Shown: piece by piece, positions 9,136 to 17,692 of the stretch | How the letters are laid out: each line of letters starts with the position of its first letter | How positions within the stretch are numbered: the stretch's first letter is position 1 | DNA from: Candidatus Desulfosporosinus nitrosoreducens | Lineage (GTDB): Bacteria; Bacillota; Desulfitobacteriia; Desulfitobacteriales; Desulfitobacteriaceae | NCBI RefSeq assembly: GCF_030954495.1 | Contig: NZ_JAVHUW010000050.1 | Location: forward strand, 1-64,000 | DNA length: 64,000 bases | Direction: 5' to 3' | The notes under the pieces: generated by a model | What the model saw: only the letters and a program-made list of their open reading frames with translations | Databases searched by the model: none | What the model was told of the DNA's origin: nothing | Translations under genes and position numbers: made by a program

Positions 9136-9495
9136 ATGGATAATGAAAAATTTCAAGAATTAGTCTTAAACTATTTAAAGAATAACGATAAATTCCAAGA
9201 GTCCGTCTTGAATAGTTTGGAGGATAATGCCAAACATTTGGAGGATAATGCTAGACTTTTAGAAGATAATACTAGACGTTTGGAAGATAATGCTAGACGT
9301 TTAGAAGATAATACTAGACATTTAGAAAAAATTAACCTAAAGCTTAAGGAACACGACGAACGTTTTGATCGACTGGAAGCCCTGAGTAAACAACATCACG
9401 AAGAACTCGAAAAGGTCGCTGCTCAAGTAGAAAAATTGATCCTAAATGAAGACGAAATAACAGATTTCCTAATTAAAAGACGCAAGAGGATGTAG
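9136..9495 (+). CDS. coiled-coil protein with tandem heptad repeats
   Basis: A 119-residue hydrophilic protein. After about 28 residues it has five near-identical heptads of the form LEDNxRx ('LEDNARRLEDNTRR'), then a longer heptad region to residue about 105, ending in a basic tail. At DNA level the repeats are 21-bp units near 9219-9330, so the number could vary by slippage. The sequence predicts a long parallel coiled coil. No enzyme domain, signal or membrane segment is present. Function unknown. Confidence 0.75.
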   Translation: MDNEKFQELVLNYLKNNDKFQESVLNSLEDNAKHLEDNARLLEDNTRRLEDNARRLEDNTRHLEKINLKLKEHDERFDRLEALSKQHHEELEKVAAQVEKLILNEDEITDFLIKRRKRM

Positions 9496-9513
9496 GCTAT
9501 GCCTACATCCTCT
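9485..9513 (+). terminator. hairpin overlapping the coiled-coil gene stop codon
   Basis: A perfect 13-bp stem (9485-9497 with 9501-9513, loop TAT) includes the stop codon. There is no U-run, so it may protect the 3' end or be a weak terminator. Confidence 0.5.
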
Positions 9514-9555
9514 ATCTATAAGGAATCTAATTCGGATAACTTTCATCGCTCAGAA

Positions 9556-9753
9556 TCACTTGAGATGTACCTCGCTGTCTCGTGTTGTCTCAATCAGCAA
9601 AGTTAATACCCTTTCTTTTTTTAGGCTTACCGCTAGAAAACAAAGGCAAAAAAGAGAGAGTATAATCCCCAAACAACCCCAGTAAACAGGGTAACGTGTT
9701 ACTGGGGTAATATTTTGTTCCACATCTTTCCCCTGATATTTTGCTTCTATCAT
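9556..9753 (-). CDS. small single-span membrane protein
   Basis: A 65-residue frame with one hydrophobic segment (about residues 27-43, 'GCLGIILSLFCLCFLAV') after a polar N-terminus and followed by 'SLKKER', which suggests inside-positive topology. An AAGGA site precedes the ATG. The first 30 coding bases and upstream A-run recur at 33111 as an isolated fragment, which suggests the 5' region was copied. No family recognised. Confidence 0.5.
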   Translation of the reverse strand: MIEAKYQGKDVEQNITPVTRYPVYWGCLGIILSLFCLCFLAVSLKKERVLTLLIETTRDSEVHLK

Positions 9754-9779
9754 TTTATATTCCTTAAACTAGATTCTTC

Positions 9780-10337
9780 TCAGAATCTATTAATACTGAG
9801 AGATTCTTGGGATTTTTTCATTAGTGCCATCATTAAAAGCAAAACAGCTATAGAAAATATAAACATTGGTATGAACCCTATTGCTAGTAGAAATGGAGCG
9901 GCTAAACCTATGGTAAACCAGATAATGAATACTACTTTGTAAAAAAAGTAATATTTCCACCTATGGTGTGCCAACTCTTGAAGATCATCATTGGATTGGT
10001 CTTTTGCCAGATCAATAATTCCCAGACACAGGTGATATACGAGAAGCAAATCTAATACCGTAGTAATGATTCCGAGAGCAACCGCTCCAAGTGATAAAAA
10101 ATCAAAATTTACACGCCCTACCGAGTTCTGAACTTGGTATAAGCTAAATAACGATAGAACTGCTAGAGGTATTGAGTATTTTTTAGCATTACCAAACTGA
10201 GAACTGTATAAAGATAAATTCCCCAACCCATAATACATAAATATGTATCCTATAAAATTAGGTAAAATATCCCAGACCTGAATTCTGAAGTCAAACATAA
10301 AGAGAAAACCCCAAAAAATAGAACTAAAACCGCTCAC
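9780..10337 (-). CDS. hypothetical multi-span membrane protein
   Basis: A 185-residue hydrophobic protein with about six predicted membrane segments, including 'FLFMFDFRIQVWDILPNFIG', 'LGAVALGIITTVLDLLLVYH' and a C-terminal double span. A GTG at 10337 with AAAGGAG eight bases upstream is preferred over an upstream TTG. It forms a minus-strand pair with the next membrane protein gene. No family recognised and no catalytic motif visible. Confidence 0.7.
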   Translation of the reverse strand: MSGFSSIFWGFLFMFDFRIQVWDILPNFIGYIFMYYGLGNLSLYSSQFGNAKKYSIPLAVLSLFSLYQVQNSVGRVNFDFLSLGAVALGIITTVLDLLLVYHLCLGIIDLAKDQSNDDLQELAHHRWKYYFFYKVVFIIWFTIGLAAPFLLAIGFIPMFIFSIAVLLLMMALMKKSQESLSINRF

Positions 10338-10383
10338 TGTCCCAACTCCTTTCTTAAGTATCAATATTGTTTAAAGCCCATCA

Positions 10384-10695
10384 TTATTGGCTTAAAACTG
10401 TAAATCCTAACCATCCTATTATGCCAACATATGGCAGTGTTAGAATCCACGCTAATCTGTTTTTACCAGATTTAATTGCTAATGCTGATCCAATAAAAAA
10501 TAGAGGAAGACCATACATAATATATCTAAACTTTGGAGTCGAACCCAAATACCAAGATATTGGTATTGCAAAAGCCGTTCCTAAAATTATTAGGCGAATC
10601 CTCTTTGTATATATTCCGATACTTACAAGAGCGATAGCCGTAATAATACCAGGCCAGCCAATAAGAACTACTGCCAATACATGAAGCAATGCCAT
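10384..10695 (-). CDS. hypothetical small membrane protein
   Basis: A 103-residue protein with four hydrophobic segments ('VLAVVLIGWPGIITAIALVS', 'IRLIILGTAFAIPISWYLG', 'YIMYGLPLFFIGSALAI', 'WILTLPYVGIIGWLGFTVL'). The ATG at 10695 lies six bases after AAGGGGGG; the ATG at 10701 is too close. It is 46 bp upstream of the preceding membrane gene on the same strand and is likely its operon partner. Function unknown. Confidence 0.7.
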   Translation of the reverse strand: MALLHVLAVVLIGWPGIITAIALVSIGIYTKRIRLIILGTAFAIPISWYLGSTPKFRYIMYGLPLFFIGSALAIKSGKNRLAWILTLPYVGIIGWLGFTVLSQ

Positions 10696-10898
10696 ATCCA
10701 TCCCCCCTTGTTAACAATAACTACTTGAGCCACCATAGGATATAATTCCTACTGAGAACCCCCATTGTGTCTTTATTGACCAATAATTCAAACTCCGATA
10801 TGCCATTTTACATAACGCTTATGAATTTGCGCCGAACCATACCACTTTCAGATAGCCAAGTGGCGCCAAATTTTAGGTTATCTGACGTAGACCCCGCC

Positions 10899-11681
10899 TC
10901 AAATTTTTCTTCCAGTAATTATCGGCTGATAATATCCTGTCTCTTCGGGTAGATACCAAAGCATATCGGTAAATCCAGTTTCCGATAACAAGCGACTCAG
11001 CTCACACCGCAAAATTGCCCTGTACGTAGTTAAACGGCTGCTAGTCCTCCATTCGTCCCCATATTTCTTTACAATAAAATGCTCTAAAGTATAGATGTTA
11101 TTGTTATTGTTATTGTCCTTCTCCCAGTCCCATACTTGAAATACAAGCCGTTTTCCCTTGTGGTCATCATAAGCCACCGGAATTGTCGCACGAGGTTTTT
11201 CCTTCAATAATTGATCATAATCTCGTATACTTGCTAAAAACAAGCCGCCTGATTCTAACTTATCCCATATATTTCTTAATGCTTTATTCAGATCGTCGTC
11301 ATTCAATAAATGCGGCAATGAGTTATCACAAGAAATTAGCACATTAAATTTTCCTGAAACTTCTTTGAGTAAACGAAAATCTGCAACACCAAACGTAAGA
11401 TTCGCGCCTAATCTATAAGCTTCCTTTTTAGCCCGAGAAATAGCACTCGGGCTTAAATCCGTAGCATGAACATCATAACCCAACAGCGCTAATCCAATTG
11501 CTTGGGTTCCAATACCGCATGAACAATCTAATAGCTTTAGTTCTCGGAATGGTTGATTAAAATAATTTCTAATAAGCTTGTTTAAGATATTACTTTGGCG
11601 TCTAATTGAAGCATCCCAATCTTCAAAAATAAGGTCATAATCACCTGATAAATCATCATAAAATTTCCTTACAGAATCCAT
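10899..11681 (-). CDS. class I SAM-dependent methyltransferase
   Basis: A 260-residue methyltransferase. Motif I is 'KLLDCSCGIGTQAIGLA' (about residues 48-64), followed by 'DVHATDLSPSAISRAK' and a motif IV region 'FNVLISCDNSLPHLL'. The arrangement resembles glycine/sarcosine N-methyltransferase-like and related small-molecule enzymes. A run of Asn residues from an AAC/AAT microsatellite (about 11097-11115) sits in a surface loop. The ATG has a GGGGAG site. The gene is monocistronic as far as seen. Confidence 0.85.
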   Translation of the reverse strand: MDSVRKFYDDLSGDYDLIFEDWDASIRRQSNILNKLIRNYFNQPFRELKLLDCSCGIGTQAIGLALLGYDVHATDLSPSAISRAKKEAYRLGANLTFGVADFRLLKEVSGKFNVLISCDNSLPHLLNDDDLNKALRNIWDKLESGGLFLASIRDYDQLLKEKPRATIPVAYDDHKGKRLVFQVWDWEKDNNNNNNIYTLEHFIVKKYGDEWRTSSRLTTYRAILRCELSRLLSETGFTDMLWYLPEETGYYQPIITGRKI

Positions 11682-12107
11682 TATGCAAAACTCCCCAGAG
11701 AAAAATTTACAAAAATAAAAGGCCGATATTTGTCAGCCTCATGTTGCTAATTAATACTATTATTCCGAAGCATCAAACAGTTTGATTTTCGTCCGCAAAA
11801 TAAACCTACACTTTATAATTGTTAGTTGGTACTACCTGCTTCTAATTATACCTCAAATATCCCTTTATTGAAAAGAATGCCAACTATTATTACTAAATTG
11901 GCCTTAGTTCTCCTGTCCCCATGCAAGAGTCGCTTCCGGCTGTTGACCAAACTTTGCCGGGCAGGTTAATTCCCCTTACAAAGTAAAATAAGAAGGAGCA
12001 GACAATCTGCCCCTTATCCATCTGGTGTTATAAAAGCCCATCAAGCCCACTGCTATAATCGCAATAATTGAGTCATAATATCGGAATTAAATTCTCTTGT
12101 CGTGACC
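11682..12107. other. intergenic, about 425 bp
   Basis: AT-rich with no convincing gene. A 36-codon minus frame (about 11988-12098) encodes a hydrophobic stretch but has no start or ribosome binding site. A small hairpin (GGAGCAGA...TCTGCCCC) lies near 11995. Confidence 0.4.
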
Positions 12108-12623
12108 TTACTCCTTATGCAGCGTGGCCTCATCGCAATTAGCTGACTCTAGAATCTTTTTCGCGTTTTCTAATTCCTCAATAGTCCCATGTAAAATCAC
12201 CAGAAACTTATCAGCCTTAAGTGAACTTTCGTATTTTAGGATGCTGTCTTTGGGAATTCCCAAGCTGTATAACGCTGCCCCAAAAGCGCTTAGTCCACCC
12301 GCAAAAACAGCACCTTCGAGTGCACCAATGATCCAGGTTACTAGGGGACCGCCAACAACTAGGGGACCGATCCCGGGAACAAAAAAGAACGCTGACCCAA
12401 AAAGAAATCCCCATAATCCGCCCCAGAATGCCCCTAGCCTTCCCCAGTATTTTACACGATCACCGGTATTATAATATCCTACTACATGCTCATCCGTATG
12501 ATAGTCCTTGCCAATTACAGATAATTTCTTCATGTCAAATCCTGCTTGCTGAAGTTCCTTAATAGCGCCCTCAGCCTCCTGGTGACTGTTAAAAACAGAA
12601 ACAACCGAATTCCCTTTTGACAT
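12108..12623 (-). CDS. general stress protein (YflT/GSP17M-like), membrane-associated
   Basis: A 171-residue protein opening with the ferredoxin-like fold typical of general stress protein 17M relatives ('SVVSVFNSHQEAEGAIKELQ', 'LSVIGKDYH'). A long Gly-rich hydrophobic hairpin follows (about residues 62-120). A second 'KFLVILHGTIEELENAKKIL' domain forms the C-terminus. Such proteins are produced under general stress, but the mechanism is unknown. It sits 43 bp downstream of a universal stress protein gene on the same strand and is probably co-transcribed. Confidence 0.8.
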   Translation of the reverse strand: MSKGNSVVSVFNSHQEAEGAIKELQQAGFDMKKLSVIGKDYHTDEHVVGYYNTGDRVKYWGRLGAFWGGLWGFLFGSAFFFVPGIGPLVVGGPLVTWIIGALEGAVFAGGLSAFGAALYSLGIPKDSILKYESSLKADKFLVILHGTIEELENAKKILESANCDEATLHKE

Positions 12624-12666
12624 AAGCTCACAACCTTTCTTTTTTAGGCTCTCCTATATACCACAT

Positions 12667-13089
12667 TTATTTAGCGATTAGTACTGAACATTTTGACTTA
12701 TGGATGACATATTGACTTACACTGCCTAGTAAAGTTCCTGTGATCGCCCCGTATCCATGACTCCCCATAACGATCAGGTCAATGTTTTCAGATTCAGCTT
12801 CTTGGACAATAACTTCCCCAGGTTTTCTTCCTACCATTTTTTTCTGAATCAAAGTGACTCCACTTGTATCAATTCCTTCAAGTGTGTTGTCAAAAATAAT
12901 TTTACTTTCCTTTTCTAAATTTTCCGGTGATATTAAATACGCAAATACACTTGATTCATATGCTATTGGCATCTCCATAACAAATAGAAGCTCAATTTCA
13001 GCATTAAAAATCCGGGCAAGCTCTAAAGCGCTTATTAATGCTTTACGGGAATACTCTGAAGCATCTGTTGCTACCAATATTTTTTTCAC
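12667..13089 (-). CDS. universal stress protein, UspA family
   Basis: A 140-residue single Usp domain. 'KKILVATDASEYSRKAL' forms the first strand and the Asp that contacts nucleotide. The ATP-binding signature G-x2-G-x9-G-S appears as 'GSHGYGAITGTLLGSVS'. An ATP-binding type protein is therefore likely. The start is GTG after GGGAGGG. Neighbours are a superoxide reductase gene upstream and a general stress protein gene downstream, giving a compact stress unit. Confidence 0.93.
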   Translation of the reverse strand: MKKILVATDASEYSRKALISALELARIFNAEIELLFVMEMPIAYESSVFAYLISPENLEKESKIIFDNTLEGIDTSGVTLIQKKMVGRKPGEVIVQEAESENIDLIVMGSHGYGAITGTLLGSVSQYVIHKSKCSVLIAK

Positions 13090-13199
13090 TTAAATCCCTC
13101 CCTTGTAAGACCTTTAACACTTTCAACGTAATAATTAATTTCATGTTGAGTATAGTAATCCCTTATCAACTTATGACGTTGCCTACGGGTATTGAAAGA

Positions 13200-13580
13200 T
13201 TACTGGTCCTTCCAGAGACCGTGAACTGTACAATATTCTCTGACCTCAACCACATCATCCGCATTGACCAGAAAGAAGCTTTCCGGATCTTGACCTGGTA
13301 CTAATTCAGCTCTAAGTACTTGATCTTTTGTCAATACTTCGATAAACCTAATATAATGCTTCTCCTCCATAGGATGAGGTGCACTGCCTACTTTAACTTT
13401 TATTCCATCCTTGACTGCCTCAATAATAGGAACATGTTTCTCTACACTAGCGTCTTTACTTCCCGCTACAAGTTTTTCCATGGGTTTACCACAGCAGACC
13501 AAAGATGTGGCGCCATTGTTAACAACTTCAACTACATTTCCGCAAATAGCACAATGATAAAGTTCCCTTAGATTTGTCAT
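13200..13580 (-). CDS. dfx: desulfoferrodoxin (superoxide reductase)
   Basis: A 126-residue two-iron superoxide reductase that turns superoxide into hydrogen peroxide without making oxygen. The N-terminal desulforedoxin centre uses Cys10, Cys13, Cys29 and Cys30 ('CAIC...CC'). The catalytic centre II ligands are present: His49 ('EKHVP'), His69 ('PHPM'), His75 ('EKHYI'), Cys117 and His120 ('YCTVHGLW'). It is typical of anaerobes. A 54-residue membrane peptide gene lies 98 bp upstream on the same strand, and Usp and general stress genes follow. Confidence 0.96.
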   Translation of the reverse strand: MTNLRELYHCAICGNVVEVVNNGATSLVCCGKPMEKLVAGSKDASVEKHVPIIEAVKDGIKVKVGSAPHPMEEKHYIRFIEVLTKDQVLRAELVPGQDPESFFLVNADDVVEVREYCTVHGLWKDQ

Positions 13581-13678
13581 TTGATAGGCCTCCTCTTTTT
13601 CTTTTGATCTGATTATTAACGTCCAACTTAATTGCCTTCTTTAGAAGTTACCGTATTAGCCGCAGGTTTTTTCCTTCG

Positions 13679-13843
13679 TCACTGAATCTGATCGGAAGAT
13701 TGCACAACATAATTTACGGCAGGAGTAGCAGAAGTCACATTTTGAGACACTGGTTTCGATACTGATTTTGGTAAAAAACCTATTCCTATGAGTAATAATG
13801 CCGATAAGGCAATAAAAATTATTATTTCCTTTGCGTCCTTCAT
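13679..13843 (-). CDS. 54-residue single-span membrane peptide
   Basis: An ATG at 13843 preceded by GGAGGGGG opens a 54-codon frame. The N-terminus is short and charged, then 'IIIFIALSALLLIGIGFLP' spans the membrane, and a Ser/Thr/Val-rich tail follows. It could be a membrane-anchored peptide or an uncleaved signal. Its position directly upstream of the superoxide reductase gene, with a copy of the palindromic site 98 bp upstream, suggests it leads that transcription unit. No family recognised. Confidence 0.6.
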   Translation of the reverse strand: MKDAKEIIIFIALSALLLIGIGFLPKSVSKPVSQNVTSATPAVNYVVQSSDQIQ

Positions 13844-13940
13844 GATTACCCCCTCCGCTAATTATTAAATTTCTTAGGTATTTCCTTTACCGAGTGCCGT
13901 ATTTGTTCTCGTTTATCTTAAGTAAATGATAATAAAAAAA

Positions 13941-13960
13941 AATGCCATTCTCATGACATT
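13941..13960. promoter_or_regulatory. palindromic site 1 (AATGCCAT-n4-ATGACATT)
   Basis: An imperfect inverted repeat flanked by an A-tract. It lies 98 bp before the membrane-peptide/superoxide reductase unit and 107 bp after the hybrid kinase stop. First of eight related sites, all between 13.9 and 33.1 kb. Confidence 0.7.
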
Positions 13961-14066
13961 TTAATAATATTTAAATAATATTCTTTATAAGTTAAATAAC
14001 TGGAAACCAGGTTTTGCGTAGGATTATCCATTGATATAATATTTCATCTCCAAAGGTCAAGAGCAA

Positions 14067-16385
14067 CTAATGAAAGAGTTTTTGCACTTCTTTATAGATT
14101 CTTAGACATTCTTCTTTTTCTCGCTTTTTAACTGCTTCCTCAAGCTCCACGACCAAGTTATAAATTGGAGTTATACATAGATTTCCAGCTGTTCCTTTTT
14201 GCTTATGAGCCAAAATTCTCAAGTTTTCCAGATCATCATTGGCAAGATAATTTTCAACTTCCTGCAATATCTGTGAGAGTTTTTGAGCATAATCTGCAAA
14301 TATTTCTTCAGCATCATCTCTGGAAATACCGGTGCGCTCGATAAATCCTTCAATATAATTGGCGATAAAGTTAAAGTGTTCTGAACTGACCCTACCTCTC
14401 TCTGTATAGGATTCTATTATTTGAAACATGTCATCAAAATTAATAGGCTTGCCAATATAATCATCCATACCGGCCTGAATACACTTTTCTCTATCACCTT
14501 CCATAACATTAGCTGTCATAGCAATAATGGTAGTATGTTTACTGCTGCCCTCCATCTCTCTTATTTTTGCTGTACACTTATATCCATCCATAACCGGCAT
14601 CTGACAATCCATGAGAACAACATCATAGTCTTTTTTCTCTACAGCTTGATAAGCTTCCAGGCCATTGATCACTACATCACAGGCAATGCCCCTCGTCTTA
14701 AACATTGCTATGACAATTTTACGATTTATTTCGTTGTCCTCAACTAAAAGTATTTTAGGTTTCCTCTTATCAAGACTTTCTTGAACAACATATTTGGTAA
14801 CAATCGGTTCAGTATTTTCCTCGCTTTTTAAACCTAAAACGATAGCAATACAATTATGCAGGTCATCTCTTTTAATCGGCTTGATAAGATATCCCGCGAA
14901 GCCCAGCTGCTCCGCCTCTTTGGCACCCCCTCTTTGAGCTGCCGAAGTAAGCAGTATTAATTTAATATCCTTGGCAAAAGGAATGGCTTTCAAAGAAGCT
15001 GCCAGTTCAAAGCCGCTCATACCAGGCATTTGGTAATCTATAAGCGCAATATCAATTTTATCTCTAGTATTCACTTTGGAAATGATGGCAGTGATTGCTT
15101 CGCCGGGATCTTTAGCTTCAAATACTTTGCAGCCCATACCCCCTAGATAAGATACGGCAATTTTTCTATTACTGGGATTATCGTCGACGATAAGGATATT
15201 GACTCCCGCCAGCTCTTTAAAGACATAGCTATGGTCTGGGGCTCTTTTAGCAATCTGCAAACGGGCGTCAAATTTGAAAGTAGAACCTTCTCCAAGTGTG
15301 CTTTCAAATTCAATTTCCCCGCCCATGAGGGCTACTAACTCTTTAGAAATTGCCAGCCCCAGTCCCGTACCTCCATATTTTCTTGTCGTTGAGGAATCAA
15401 CCTGGTTAAAAGAATGGAACAATTTTTGAAAATTTTCCTGACTAATTCCGATTCCAGTATCCTTAATCACAAAGTTAAGTAAAGCAATTTCGTCCTCTTC
15501 CTCTAGACAATCAACGGTAACAGAAATCTCACCTTTTTCGGTAAACTTCACTGCGTTACCAATCAGATTATTTAAGACCTGTCTTAAGCGTTGAGCATCA
15601 CCAATAACCTCTTCCGGAACGTTGGCATTTATCATAGAATAAAGTTCTATATTTTTCTCAAAAGCTTTATGCACATGGAGAGAAACAGCATCTTCAATAG
15701 CTGTCCTGGTTTTAAAGCGAGATTCTTCCATCGCAAGCCTGCCGGCTTCGATTTTGGAAAAATCCAAGATATCATTAATAACATATAATAATACCGCTGA
15801 AGCAGATTTCGCCTCACGTATATACTCTTTTTGTTCTGCAGACGGGTTGGACATATTCAGCAACTCCAGAAAACCCATGATGCCGTTCATTGGTGTTCTA
15901 ATTTCATGGGACATATTCGCCAGAAACAGACCCTTGGAAATGTTTGCCGCTTCGGCTGCTTCTTTGGCCTTGATTAATTCCACTTCACGTTTTTCTTTCT
16001 CTTTGTTTTGCTTGGAGAGCTCATTTATGGTCATTGCCAGGCGTTCTGTCATACTGTTAAATGACTCGGAAAACTCCCCCAAAAAAGCAACACGTTGGGA
16101 AAAATCTCCCGCAGAAATTGCTTTTGTTTGCCACACTAAGTGACGCAAAGATGCTTGCCAACTCTTTATGGCACCGGGAAAATATCCTTTTGACTTAATA
16201 GGATATGTCAGTTCTCCCTTACCAAGAGCTATAAAAACATTGCGAATCTCCAGTAAAGAGGCATATATTTCTCCAAAATCTTCGATGTTCACAATCTCTT
16301 CCGGAGGTACTGATGGAACTTCTTTATCTTCAATGAGGCTCTTTAAACATTTTATGAGTAGATTAATTTCTTTCAAGTTATCCAT
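14067..16385 (-). CDS. hybrid histidine kinase with two receivers and an Hpt domain
   Basis: A 772-residue soluble kinase. Residues about 50-150 are a HAMP-like linker ('FSESFNSMTERLAMTI') and coiled coil. The HisKA box has phospho-acceptor His160 ('ANMSHEIRTPMNG'). The HATPase domain has 'NLIGNAVKFT', 'DTGIGI' and 'GTGLGLAISKELV'. Two receivers follow ('ILIVDDNPSNRK', 'ALIDYQMPGMSG'; 'ILLVEDNEINRK', 'VLMDCQMPVMDG'). A C-terminal Hpt carries 'LAHKQKGTAGNL'. No membrane span is seen, so it senses in the cytoplasm. It lies downstream of a V4R-domain gene and a regulator, probably as one phosphorelay cluster. Confidence 0.93.
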   Translation of the reverse strand: MDNLKEINLLIKCLKSLIEDKEVPSVPPEEIVNIEDFGEIYASLLEIRNVFIALGKGELTYPIKSKGYFPGAIKSWQASLRHLVWQTKAISAGDFSQRVAFLGEFSESFNSMTERLAMTINELSKQNKEKEKREVELIKAKEAAEAANISKGLFLANMSHEIRTPMNGIMGFLELLNMSNPSAEQKEYIREAKSASAVLLYVINDILDFSKIEAGRLAMEESRFKTRTAIEDAVSLHVHKAFEKNIELYSMINANVPEEVIGDAQRLRQVLNNLIGNAVKFTEKGEISVTVDCLEEEDEIALLNFVIKDTGIGISQENFQKLFHSFNQVDSSTTRKYGGTGLGLAISKELVALMGGEIEFESTLGEGSTFKFDARLQIAKRAPDHSYVFKELAGVNILIVDDNPSNRKIAVSYLGGMGCKVFEAKDPGEAITAIISKVNTRDKIDIALIDYQMPGMSGFELAASLKAIPFAKDIKLILLTSAAQRGGAKEAEQLGFAGYLIKPIKRDDLHNCIAIVLGLKSEENTEPIVTKYVVQESLDKRKPKILLVEDNEINRKIVIAMFKTRGIACDVVINGLEAYQAVEKKDYDVVLMDCQMPVMDGYKCTAKIREMEGSSKHTTIIAMTANVMEGDREKCIQAGMDDYIGKPINFDDMFQIIESYTERGRVSSEHFNFIANYIEGFIERTGISRDDAEEIFADYAQKLSQILQEVENYLANDDLENLRILAHKQKGTAGNLCITPIYNLVVELEEAVKKREKEECLRIYKEVQKLFH

Positions 16386-16404
16386 CTAAAGTGCCACCTA
16401 TACT

Positions 16405-16926
16405 CTATTTTATCGCCTTTGCCCTAAAACGACACGTTCTATCGCCAGTACACCAACAATCTACTTCCTTGACCTGGAATGGCGCTCCCAAATAGCATTC
16501 AAGCAGTGAGGAGATAAAGCCCTCATCGTATGTGCAAATCTCAAAATCCATTTCCGGCAAACCAGAACAATCTAGGTCTTCGGAAACTGTCCAAACCAGC
16601 TCTCCATTTTCCAGATCTGTTTTTTCAACGCGCAAAATCCCTATGCCCAGTTCCAGTAAAGCCACTTGTAATTGTCGGATAAATTCATTAAAATCTTTTG
16701 TCGGAGTGAGCATATGCTTATAGAATTCCTTACCGGCCAGTTTACCGGCTTGATAAAATACTTCGTCGGTTTTTTCCGTACCTAGATATTGTTCCATAAC
16801 ATCCCGACAAGAAAACTGCATGAGACGATAGGCCTCTACTCTTGCCGTATTACCCAAATTAGGACGACCATCCGCGATATCGCCCATATGATTCCACGAA
16901 AAAGTATATTTTCGGCCTTGCTCCAT
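16405..16926 (-). CDS. V4R (4-vinyl reductase) domain protein
   Basis: A 173-residue stand-alone V4R protein. The C-terminal part has the family's hallmark 'CTYDEGFISSLLECYLG' and the metal-ligand group 'CWCTGDRTCRF'. V4R domains are small-molecule or metal-binding sensor folds related to the heme NO-binding family. The gene lies 19 bp upstream of the hybrid kinase and 61 bp downstream of the response regulator, so it is probably the sensory input for that kinase, which itself lacks a recognisable ligand domain. That link is inferred from order only. Confidence 0.85.
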   Translation of the reverse strand: MEQGRKYTFSWNHMGDIADGRPNLGNTARVEAYRLMQFSCRDVMEQYLGTEKTDEVFYQAGKLAGKEFYKHMLTPTKDFNEFIRQLQVALLELGIGILRVEKTDLENGELVWTVSEDLDCSGLPEMDFEICTYDEGFISSLLECYLGAPFQVKEVDCWCTGDRTCRFRAKAIK

Positions 16927-16987
16927 ATATATGCTCTCCTTTCGTTCTTACATACAAAAACGCTATGGCGAACCTCTGGCTTATTCG

Positions 16988-17692
16988 TTAAAGTGGTTTC
17001 ACTCCCAGTTTATATCCCACCCCATGTATTGTTTTAATATAATATTGATCAGAAACATCCGGCTCAATCTTTTCTCGCAGACGTTTTACCAGTGAGGTTA
17101 CAACTGAAGTACTTCCGTAATAGTCTATATCCCATATTTGATCAAGGAGCTGTTCTCTTGTAAAGACCTGATCCGGGCGGTTAGCCAGAAGCCAAAGCAG
17201 AGCATATTCTTTAGGTGTCAGATCAACAACCCTGCCTTTAACCTCTGTAATTCTGCTGATATTATTAATTGTCAGGCCCGGAAGCTCAACAATATTCCGC
17301 TCCTTTTCCGGCTTACCGTGTTCTTTAGCTCTGCGCAATACTGCTTTGATGCGTAACACAAGTTCCGTGCTGTCAAACGGCTTGGTTATGTAGTCATCAC
17401 AGCCCAGGATTAGTCCTGAAATCTTATCCTCATTATTTTCCCTTGCAGTTAGAATGATGATAGGCAGATTACTTTCTTTCCGTATGTTGCGGCAAACTTC
17501 AAAACCATCCATCCCAGGCATCATTATATCAAGCAACAGTAGATCCGGCTTAGAAAGCCGGCACTCATTGATTACTTCAGTCCCTCTTTCCACAACTTTT
17601 ACATTAAAACCCTCTCTAGTCAGCAAGATACTTAAGAATTTCCTGATACTATCATCATCTTCCGCCACTACTATTGTTTCGATGGTAAACAA
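16988..17692 (-). CDS. OmpR/PhoB family response regulator
   Basis: A 234-residue regulator. The receiver domain has the acidic pair 'EDDD' near residue 11, phospho-acceptor Asp55 ('LLLLDIMMPG') and Lys in 'DDYITKPF'. The C-terminal winged helix has 'DLTPKEYALLWLLANRPDQV' and 'VVTSLVKRLREKI'. The start is uncertain: the TTG at 17692 touches the GGAGG, while an ATC at 17683 has ideal spacing. It overlaps the end of the upstream kinase gene by about 20 bp, so translation is probably coupled. Confidence 0.93.
   Translation of the reverse strand: MFTIETIVVAEDDDSIRKFLSILLTREGFNVKVVERGTEVINECRLSKPDLLLLDIMMPGMDGFEVCRNIRKESNLPIIILTARENNEDKISGLILGCDDYITKPFDSTELVLRIKAVLRRAKEHGKPEKERNIVELPGLTINNISRITEVKGRVVDLTPKEYALLWLLANRPDQVFTREQLLDQIWDIDYYGSTSVVTSLVKRLREKIEPDVSDQYYIKTIHGVGYKLGVKPL

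Noticed and set aside
9219..9330. Regular 21-bp repeats, considered as a CRISPR array
   Set aside because: The repeats are in frame, have no spacers and encode LEDNxRx heptads of a coiled coil.
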